DNA of 6,738 bases, from positions 1 to 6,738 of the forward strand of contig ONWY01000072.1 of NCBI GenBank assembly GCA_900321665.1, in the 5' to 3' direction. The position numbers and the translations under genes were made by a program. The first letter of the stretch is position 1. Each line of letters begins with the position of its first letter. Source of the DNA: an uncultured Eubacteriales bacterium. GTDB taxonomy: Bacteria > Bacillota > Clostridia > Oscillospirales > Acutalibacteraceae. The notes under the pieces are model-generated. The model saw only the letters and a list, made by a program, of their open reading frames with translations, did no database searches and was not told where the DNA came from. Of the stretch, positions 1 through 4,692 are shown one piece after another.

Positions 1-449
1 AATTCACCCTCAGGAACAATCGCTTCGGCGCTTTTCTCACCGAGAACCACGATACACTTGCTCACACCTTTGGCGCAAATTAAAGTTTCAATATCGGATT
101 CGAGCGCCGCTCGCTCGGAAAGCTTTGCATAGGTTTCAACCGCTTTTTTCTTTTGCTCTGCAGTCGCTTTTTCGCTCTCTATCACGGTATTAAGCTCGCT
201 CATGGTGTTATCTCTTGTCTTTTCGCGCTTGAGCTTGCTCTCATTAAAATAATCGCTTTTTGCCGTCGTCGCGCTGACATACTGCGCTTGCCCGAGGCTA
301 TCCTCCTTTGTGGTGGCAGATACCGAAAGCGGCAGTCCCTTGGAATTGATATACCAATTTACAAACAGTGCACCGCCGAGCACAAACACCATCACCGCGG
401 CAATAATTTTGCCCGCCTTTTTTCCTTTTTTCTCTTGATTCTTAGCCAT
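1..449 (-). CDS. spoIIIAH: SpoIIIAH, stage III sporulation ring protein (C-terminus cut off by window edge)
   Basis: Partial gene; 149 codons are present and the 3' end lies beyond position 1. SpoIIIAH is the mother-cell membrane protein that reaches across the intermembrane space and binds forespore SpoIIQ, forming the SpoIIIA-SpoIIQ channel; its outer domain is related to the EscJ/PrgK ring-building proteins of type III secretion. Visible features are a short basic cytoplasmic N-terminus (MAKNQEKKGKKAGK), one membrane segment at about residues 14-33, the family motif GQAQYVSA at 53-60, a YFNESKLKREKTRD stretch at 67-80, a helical region at about 83-122, and the start of the ring domain (LICAKGVSKCIVVL, 123-136). 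Probably a few dozen residues are missing. The ATG at 449 follows a strong AGGAGG and overlaps the end of spoIIIAG by 8 nt. It is the last spoIIIA gene of the run. Identity is recognised from motifs and gene order. Confidence 0.95.
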   Translation of the reverse strand, partial: MAKNQEKKGKKAGKIIAAVMVFVLGGALFVNWYINSKGLPLSVSATTKEDSLGQAQYVSATTAKSDYFNESKLKREKTRDNTMSELNTVIESEKATAEQKKKAVETYAKLSERAALESDIETLICAKGVSKCIVVLGEKSAEAIVPEGE

Positions 450-999
450 TTTTGCCTCCTCTTACAATACTAATATTGGCACTTGTTATGCCTAAGCCGG
501 CGCGAATACTATCGACAACGGCTTGGCGAACATACACATCATCCGCGCCTTCGCACACTACAATCACACCTCTTACGCGCGGCTCCACCTCTTTTTCAAG
601 CACAGGCTTTTGCCCATCATCATCAACAATCACATAAGTGCTTTTTTCGGATGATGAAGAGGATTTTTCGTCACTTTCGTTCTTACTCTCGCTCTCGGAG
701 GAATACACACTCTCTTTTGAGGAATCCAAGGTGACCATCACCTCACACTGACCGATACCGTCAATAGAAGAGAGAATATCGCTTAAGCGCTGCTCCACCT
801 GCTGCTCATATTCGTGCAAGCTTTCACTTGCCTGCTGCTGCGGCTGATTTTCCTGCTTGTTTTTAGTGGAAAAGCTCTCGCTCAAAAAGATGCCAACCAT
901 GGCAATTAAGCCGACGGCAACGATGATTTTTATCAGCTTGTTTTTCTCCATCGTAGCAAGCTTTCGGTACAACCGAGAGGTTTTGATACGCTCTATCAT
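442..999 (-). CDS. spoIIIAG: SpoIIIAG, stage III sporulation ring protein
   Basis: 185 residues. SpoIIIAG of Bacillus subtilis forms a large membrane-anchored ring in the intermembrane space and is a core part of the mother cell-forespore channel. Visible here are a basic N-terminus, one membrane segment at about residues 22-40, a Gln/Glu-rich linker (45-60), and a ring-building (RBM-like) domain beginning around LHEYEQQVEQRLSDILSSID (61-80) and GIGQCEVMVTL (81-91). A Ser/Glu/Lys-rich low-complexity insertion follows at 93-120, then TYVIVDDDGQKPVLEKEVEP (121-140) and the family signature RVRGVIVVCEGADD (141-154), ending in VRQAVVDSIRAGLGI. The Ser-rich stretch sits where the family carries its beta-rich insertion. 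The ATG at 999 lies 1 nt past the spoIIIAF stop and is preceded by GGTGA at 6 nt; the internal Met17 has no such site. It is somewhat shorter than the roughly 229-residue Bacillus protein. Confidence 0.95.
   Translation of the reverse strand: MIERIKTSRLYRKLATMEKNKLIKIIVAVGLIAMVGIFLSESFSTKNKQENQPQQQASESLHEYEQQVEQRLSDILSSIDGIGQCEVMVTLDSSKESVYSSESESKNESDEKSSSSSEKSTYVIVDDDGQKPVLEKEVEPRVRGVIVVCEGADDVYVRQAVVDSIRAGLGITSANISIVRGGKNG
455..460 (-). promoter_or_regulatory. Shine-Dalgarno site of spoIIIAH
   Basis: AGGAGG on the minus strand lies 5 nt before the spoIIIAH ATG. It sits inside the last codons of spoIIIAG and is the strongest ribosome binding site in the operon. It confirms the start at 449. 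Confidence 0.9.
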
Positions 1000-1000
1000 A

Positions 1001-1462
1001 TCACTTCACCGCCGCTTCCAAATTCAGTTCTTTTTTGATAGTGTCATGCGCCCTTTGCCGCTGCGATTGCGATACACCGGAAATGCCGATTTCATTAATT
1101 AATATGTTTTCGCTTTCATCAATATTCATACTGATTGCAATCTCCTCAAAGTCTATACCATGCTTTTGCAGACAAGCGGCAATTTCCTCTTTCGCCGCCT
1201 GTTGAGCAGCGTTAATGCTGTATTCGAGCAGCTTGCTTTCCCCCTTTTGCCGGTATTCCTGCGCAAGCTCTTCGCTCGGCAAAACGGAAGAAAGTTTGAT
1301 GTTACCGCCAAGAAAAGGAGAAATCAGAGCCACAATTAAAAACGCGCTCAAGCTTAACTTCATCACCTTTTCAAAGCGCATATGCGGCTTTAAATAGCTG
1401 ACAATCGCACACAGTATGCAAGCACTGCCTACGGAAATGCCCCATGTTTTAACTACATTCAT
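1001..1462 (-). CDS. spoIIIAF: SpoIIIAF, stage III sporulation membrane protein
   Basis: 153 residues from the ATG at 1462. SpoIIIAF is a mother-cell membrane component of the SpoIIIA-SpoIIQ complex whose soluble domain has a ring-building fold. Two N-terminal membrane segments are visible at about residues 7-24 (WGISVGSACILCAIVSYL) and 36-51 (LSLSAFLIVALISPFL), separated by the family-like KPHMRFEKVMK. The rest is soluble: a charged helix (65-100), then FEEIAISMNIDESENILINE (105-124) and a final helix, consistent with the RBM-like fold. The reading frame is open further upstream to a TTG at 1519, but that extension would lie inside spoIIIAE. The ATG at 1462 forms an ATGA overlap with the spoIIIAE stop and has GAGAGG 6 nt upstream, so it was chosen. 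The protein is shorter than the roughly 206-residue Bacillus version. Confidence 0.93.
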   Translation of the reverse strand: MNVVKTWGISVGSACILCAIVSYLKPHMRFEKVMKLSLSAFLIVALISPFLGGNIKLSSVLPSEELAQEYRQKGESKLLEYSINAAQQAAKEEIAACLQKHGIDFEEIAISMNIDESENILINEIGISGVSQSQRQRAHDTIKKELNLEAAVK

Positions 1463-2604
1463 ACACTGCCTCTCATTTGCACAACGGCTGCAAAATTCAT
1501 CATAAAAATGACAATACAAAAAATTAAAATAATCAACAAAACCCGCAATGCCTGCGAAAAATTACAAAGCATTTTTTTAACTGTCTGCAGCTCAAAGACA
1601 CTGCTCAAGAGTGCAATTGCCTCCAACCCTGCCAGCCACAGCAGTATTTTGCAAAGCAGCGGCATAAAAACAGACAAAATGCACACAATACCGAAAGCGC
1701 CGATAGCACTCTTGCTGACATTTAATGAAGCAATCACTGCAGAAGCGGAATCACTCATGGCACTGCCGATGACAGGCACAAAGGCGGATGATGCAAACTT
1801 GAGGGACTTCATCGCGCCTTCATCCACTGCGCCGGAAAGATTTGTGCGCACGCTCAAAACGGTGAAATACAACACCGAAAACCCGCTGAGAATCACCAAC
1901 AAATACTTTCTGATGACAGCAATCATTTTCTCGCTTTGAAAAGTGTTGTCTAACGCAGTGCCGACACCGACACCTAAGAGGATATGATTGAGTGGTAAAA
2001 AGAAAGAAGGAAACAAAGTGCTAATCATTTGTGAAATGCCAAGCGCACTTGCGGAAAAAATCGCTGCAGAGATGCTTTTACCCTGTGCAGCTAAAATAAC
2101 GCACGCAATCGGAACCGCTCCGATGCTGAATGCACTTGCCCCTTCAATTGCGGCGCCGCTTTGCGCGATAAGCGCACTCATCGGTGTAAAAAGCAATAGA
2201 GCAATGCATAAGCCGGCACAAATGCTAAAGATTTTTTCGCTTTTTGCACTTTTCAAGCCGGCTCCGAAAGCATCCGCAAACGCAGCAATTACCACGACCG
2301 CACAAAGGTGCAACAGCTGCTTTCCGCTTTCTTTAAGAGAACTGCGAAAAAGGGACAAAACTGCTTTTAAAATGTGCGAAAAGTCAAGATGATATATATT
2401 TTCAGCCGAAAGCTTTTCTAAGCCGATATCCTTTAAGAATTGCTCAGCTTCGCTCCCGAGTGCATCGGCATAAGCTTCGATACCGCTTTGCTCAATATAG
2501 CCTTGTGCCTGTGTTTGCTCCGGTGCATCCCGCGCACTCGCGCAAACACCAAATACCGCGAATCCAAACACAAAAGCCAATAAAAACACAAAAATCTTTT
2601 TCAT
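1459..2604 (-). CDS. spoIIIAE: SpoIIIAE, polytopic stage III sporulation membrane protein
   Basis: 381 residues, close to the roughly 400 usual for the family. SpoIIIAE is the large multi-spanning mother-cell membrane protein of the SpoIIIA complex and probably part of the inner channel or export apparatus. A signal peptide is visible at residues 1-24 (MKKIFVFLLAFVFGFAVFGV, then CASA before RDAPEQ). An extracytoplasmic segment follows at about 25-95, and then repeated hydrophobic segments around 98-114, 126-147, 160-173, 178-195, 205-217, 232-252, 300-340 and 353-373. The family-typical stretch KFASSAFVPVIGSAMSDSAS lies at 269-288. The start overlaps the spoIIIAD stop as ATGA. An AAAGG touches the ATG directly, too close to be a normal ribosome binding site, so translation probably depends on coupling to spoIIIAD. 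The segment boundaries are by eye. Confidence 0.96.
   Translation of the reverse strand: MKKIFVFLLAFVFGFAVFGVCASARDAPEQTQAQGYIEQSGIEAYADALGSEAEQFLKDIGLEKLSAENIYHLDFSHILKAVLSLFRSSLKESGKQLLHLCAVVVIAAFADAFGAGLKSAKSEKIFSICAGLCIALLLFTPMSALIAQSGAAIEGASAFSIGAVPIACVILAAQGKSISAAIFSASALGISQMISTLFPSFFLPLNHILLGVGVGTALDNTFQSEKMIAVIRKYLLVILSGFSVLYFTVLSVRTNLSGAVDEGAMKSLKFASSAFVPVIGSAMSDSASAVIASLNVSKSAIGAFGIVCILSVFMPLLCKILLWLAGLEAIALLSSVFELQTVKKMLCNFSQALRVLLIILIFCIVIFMMNFAAVVQMRGSV
1469..1474 (-). promoter_or_regulatory. Shine-Dalgarno site of spoIIIAF
   Basis: GAGAGG on the minus strand, 6 nt before the ATG at 1462. It decides the start of spoIIIAF against the TTG at 1519. This is the only one of the four ATGA-overlap genes with a well-placed ribosome binding site. 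Confidence 0.8.
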
Positions 2605-2987
2605 CCTTTGATTAAACGCATACTGATATTCAAAACCTCACGAAACAGCGGCAAGCTGAGCACGACTACCGCTATTTTTGCAGCAAGAATAATTTGCCCG
2701 GACAAGCTTCCGTATCCCGCATCCTCGCAGATATCGGATGCAAACTGTGCCACCAGGCAAATGCCCAAGCACTTAGCGATAATTTTAAAATAGCTGCTGT
2801 TGAGTCCGCTTTCATTGAAAATAGCACTCATATCCTCGAGCGCATTCATCGCATTTGCTATCACAAACACGGCAACCATGACCGATGCTGCCATCACAAT
2901 GAGTAGCGAAATATGCTCATTTACCCTTTTTAAACTCAGTGCGGCAATGGCTGCAACCACGCAAACCACCGCAATTTTCACCATCAT
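2601..2987 (-). CDS. spoIIIAD: SpoIIIAD, small polytopic stage III sporulation membrane protein
   Basis: 128 residues, the usual family size. SpoIIIAD is an integral membrane protein of the mother-cell SpoIIIA complex, distantly similar to SpoIIIAC. Hydrophobic segments are at about residues 3-19, 26-46, 66-84 and 98-118. The family-typical C-terminal half is clear: SDICEDAGYGSLSGQIILAA (84-103) followed by KIAVVVLSLPLF. The first ATG (2987) forms ATGA with the spoIIIAC stop and a second ATG follows immediately at 2984; either could be used. There is no recognisable Shine-Dalgarno site upstream (the region reads GCCTTTTTGATTT), so coupling to spoIIIAC translation is the likely mode of initiation. 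Confidence 0.95.
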   Translation of the reverse strand: MMVKIAVVCVVAAIAALSLKRVNEHISLLIVMAASVMVAVFVIANAMNALEDMSAIFNESGLNSSYFKIIAKCLGICLVAQFASDICEDAGYGSLSGQIILAAKIAVVVLSLPLFREVLNISMRLIKG

Positions 2988-3178
2988 AAATCAAAAAGGC
3001 TCTTAACCGTGCCGAACAGCTCGGCAATTTGCGGAATGAGCATCATCAGCACCACTACTAAGCCGGCTATGGTGATAATCATCGCGTGCTCTTCTCTGCC
3101 CGAGCGCACTAAAACCTGATTTAATACGGCAACAATAATACCGATTGCCGCAATTTTAAAAATAAATCCGATATCCAT
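2984..3178 (-). CDS. spoIIIAC: SpoIIIAC, small stage III sporulation membrane protein
   Basis: 64 residues, matching the very short family (about 65-68). SpoIIIAC is an essential small membrane subunit of the SpoIIIA complex in the mother-cell membrane facing the forespore. Two membrane segments are visible, at about residues 6-24 (IFKIAAIGIIVAVLNQVLV) and 33-51 (MIITIAGLVVVLMMLIPQI). They are joined by the polar loop RSGREEHA, which corresponds to the charged loop of other SpoIIIAC proteins, and the protein ends in a short amphipathic tail (LFGTVKSLFDL). The start at 3178 lies 7 nt after the spoIIIAB stop and has GAGG 5 nt upstream. Its stop overlaps the spoIIIAD start. Confidence 0.95.
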   Translation of the reverse strand: MDIGFIFKIAAIGIIVAVLNQVLVRSGREEHAMIITIAGLVVVLMMLIPQIAELFGTVKSLFDL

Positions 3179-3183
3179 AACTA

Positions 3184-3187
3184 CCTC
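3184..3187 (-). promoter_or_regulatory. Shine-Dalgarno site of spoIIIAC
   Basis: GAGG on the minus strand, 5 nt before the ATG at 3178, within GAGGTAGTT. It overlaps the TGA stop of spoIIIAB. Confidence 0.75.
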
Positions 3188-3665
3188 ATATCAGTAATAT
3201 TGCAACACCTAAAGCCCCTAAAAGGCTCAATCGGTGAATGAGTTTTCTTTTTTCCCGACATTCCGGCGCGGCGGTCTGTAATTCACTATCCGCCATCGCT
3301 CTATAATGCTCCAACAAGCGAACACTCGCTTCCTCATCCTGCGTACCGAAGCCGGCAAAAAAATCACAAATCATTTGCTTTTGCTTCGTATCAAGCGCTT
3401 CCTCGCGCTGCAAGTTTTCTTTCACGCAAGCTGCTACCGGCTCCTTGAGAGGGTTCAAAAACGGCAAAGATCCTGCATACAGCTTGTCATACTTTTTAAC
3501 AATTTCCAAAACCGGCGTCGAAACATATGTCACCTCGGACTTTGCAAAAACCAAAAACTGCCTGAAACTCTCTAACCGCTTGACTCGCCATTTGTACTTC
3601 GCGGCATAAATATGGCTTAAAAGCACAATGCTTGTACAAAGCAAAGCAATAAAAAAATACTTCAT
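3186..3665 (-). CDS. spoIIIAB: SpoIIIAB, GspF-like stage III sporulation protein
   Basis: 159 residues, slightly below the roughly 170 of Bacillus. SpoIIIAB resembles the platform protein GspF of type II secretion and is thought to work with the ATPase SpoIIIAA at the membrane. Visible are an N-terminal membrane segment (about residues 4-22), a helical cytoplasmic domain (about 23-140) with RLESFRQFLVFAKSEVTYVS at 30-49 in the place where the family has a conserved helix, the FFAGFGTQDEEASVRLLEHY stretch (102-121) corresponding to the family's 'FG..LG.SD...Q' region, and a C-terminal membrane segment after a basic patch (REKRKLIHRLSLLGALGVAI, 137-156). The start overlaps the spoIIIAA stop as ATGA. 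No Shine-Dalgarno site is found at normal distance; the nearest purine-rich GGAAGAA is too far upstream, so coupling is likely. Confidence 0.93.
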   Translation of the reverse strand: MKYFFIALLCTSIVLLSHIYAAKYKWRVKRLESFRQFLVFAKSEVTYVSTPVLEIVKKYDKLYAGSLPFLNPLKEPVAACVKENLQREEALDTKQKQMICDFFAGFGTQDEEASVRLLEHYRAMADSELQTAAPECREKRKLIHRLSLLGALGVAILLI

Positions 3666-4591
3666 ATCGGTTCAATTTCTTCCACTTTTCCTAAATTTTT
3701 TCCGCTGCCCAAACATATGACCGCGCCGAAATCGCCACTTTCGCAAAGAAGCCGAAATTGCGCCTTTCGCTTCGCTTGCGCGATAGAGCCGGCATGCATA
3801 CTGATTAAAAACCTGACACCGCTGTTGAGCCCCTGTAATACACTGCGGCACTCTTGCAAGGAACCGATTTCATCCGCAATAATCCAATCGGGCGAAAGCG
3901 TACGCACCGCATTTAAAATACCAACAGGCTTTGGAAAAAAGCTTAAAACATCAGTATTGGCGCCAAGCTCAAATCCTGCAATTCCGCCATGCATCGCAGC
4001 AAGCTCTCCTCTTTCATCTACCACGGTGCACTTTTGATACATACCGCTATAGCCGGAGGAAAGCAGGCGGCACGCTTCTCTTAACAAGGTGGTTTTACCG
4101 GAACAGGGAGCGCCAATAATAATGGCAGAGGGAAAATGTGCATTTTTCAGTGCCTCCAACACCTCGCCCGCCGCTGTTTTGACCGCGCGCACAATGCGAA
4201 AATTGAGTGCAGCGATTTCTTTTACCGCACTGATTTCACCATTCTTAACAACCGCGCTCGCCGCAATGCCCACACGCGCGCCGCCGGGCAATGTCACATA
4301 CCCTTCATTTAAGCTCTCCTTGAAGCTGTAGACCGAGTAGCGGCATAGCTTTGCAAAGATAGATTCTATCTCCTCCGGGGCTATTACCGCTGCATTCATC
4401 GGTGAAAAAACAAGCTCTCCTGCCGCACTGATAAAATAGGTATTATTTGCACTCAACAGCACTAACGGCTGCTGCTTGCGCACGCGAATTTCATAAATAT
4501 CCTCATGCCTTGCAAGCGCCTTTTGCAGTGCCGCTTGATATTTTTGGGGAAACAGCGCGGTGATACCGGCACAAATCTCATTCACTTTCAT
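3662..4591 (-). CDS. spoIIIAA: SpoIIIAA, secretion-type ATPase of the sporulation channel
   Basis: 309 residues from the ATG at 4591, matching the roughly 307 of the family. SpoIIIAA is a cytoplasmic AAA/RecA-like ATPase related to type II/IV secretion ATPases and probably powers or assembles the SpoIIIA-SpoIIQ channel from the mother cell. In this numbering the N-terminal domain includes YEIRVRKQQPLVL (33-45) and YSFKESLNEGYVTLPGGARV (88-107). Walker A is GAPCSGKT (160-167), the acidic DERGE follows at 192-196, the Walker B-like WIIADEIGS has its acidic pair at 240-241, and SMHAGS carries a conserved His at 266. The frame is open upstream to a TTG at 4648, but that adds 19 atypical residues. 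The ATG at 4591 has no Shine-Dalgarno site, which is odd for a first gene. Its 3' end overlaps spoIIIAB by 4 nt. Confidence 0.95.
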   Translation of the reverse strand: MKVNEICAGITALFPQKYQAALQKALARHEDIYEIRVRKQQPLVLLSANNTYFISAAGELVFSPMNAAVIAPEEIESIFAKLCRYSVYSFKESLNEGYVTLPGGARVGIAASAVVKNGEISAVKEIAALNFRIVRAVKTAAGEVLEALKNAHFPSAIIIGAPCSGKTTLLREACRLLSSGYSGMYQKCTVVDERGELAAMHGGIAGFELGANTDVLSFFPKPVGILNAVRTLSPDWIIADEIGSLQECRSVLQGLNSGVRFLISMHAGSIAQAKRKAQFRLLCESGDFGAVICLGSGKNLGKVEEIEPI

Positions 4592-4596
4592 AGTAA

Positions 4597-4625
4597 TGCA
4601 TATGCAAACTTGTCCGCTTTTATAC
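4597..4625 (-). promoter_or_regulatory. Possible spoIIIA operon promoter (SigE-like, weak)
   Basis: In Bacillus this operon is read by the mother-cell factor SigE. Minus-strand GTATAAA (4625-4619), a 14-nt spacer and CATATGCA (4604-4597) match the remembered SigE consensus (KMATATT, 14 nt, CATACAHT) at 4/7 and 5/8 positions with ideal spacing. Transcription would begin at about the ATG itself. Two competing readings exist. One is a perfect SigE -35 (TCATATT, 4657-4651) with no good -10 behind it. The other is a SigA-like TTGTTT (4648-4643), 18 nt, then an extended -10 TGGTATAAA (4627-4619). None is convincing alone. Confidence 0.3.
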
Positions 4626-4634
4626 CATTTAAGA

Positions 4635-4663
4635 TTGATTAAAAACAATAAATATGATATGAT
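4635..4663 (+). promoter_or_regulatory. SigA-like promoter of the yfhO-family gene
   Basis: TTGATT (4635-4640), a 17-nt spacer, and TATGAT (4658-4663) match the vegetative consensus TTGACA/TATAAT at 4/6 and 5/6 positions with optimal spacing. Transcription should start near 4670, giving a leader of roughly 23 nt before the ATG at 4693. A second TATGAT at 4653-4658 has too short a spacer (12 nt). The surrounding DNA is AT-rich. Confidence 0.65.
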
Positions 4664-4680
4664 AAGATGATTAATGATAA

Positions 4681-4685
4681 AGGGG
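4681..4685 (+). promoter_or_regulatory. Shine-Dalgarno site of the yfhO-family gene
   Basis: AGGGG, extended to AAAGGGG from 4679, lies 7 nt before the ATG at 4693 and fixes that start. Confidence 0.8.
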
Positions 4686-4692
4686 TTTCGTT

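Noticed and set aside
153..473. Plus-strand open frame antisense to spoIIIAH with a hydrophobic C-terminus
   Set aside because: It overlaps a gene with clear SpoIIIAH motifs; the hydrophobic end is the mirror of Lys-rich codons in spoIIIAH.
1463..1519. Extended spoIIIAF start at a TTG (1519)
   Set aside because: The extension lies wholly within spoIIIAE, while the ATG at 1462 has a good GAGAGG site and the ATGA overlap typical of this operon.
1508..2392. Two long plus-strand open frames (1508-1939 and 1988-2392) antisense to spoIIIAE
   Set aside because: Their translations have no recognisable domain or convincing ribosome site, and the opposite strand carries an intact, clearly identified gene. 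They are shadows.
4592..4648. Extended spoIIIAA start at a TTG (4648) adding 19 residues
   Set aside because: TTG is a weak start with no ribosome site before it, the added residues do not resemble the family N-terminus, and the ATG at 4591 gives the usual family length.
4651..4680. Run of TGAT/GAT-like short repeats (TATGATATGATAAGATGATTAATGAT)
   Set aside because: The units are imperfect and very short in an AT-rich promoter region; this is better explained by overlapping promoter elements than by a repeat array.
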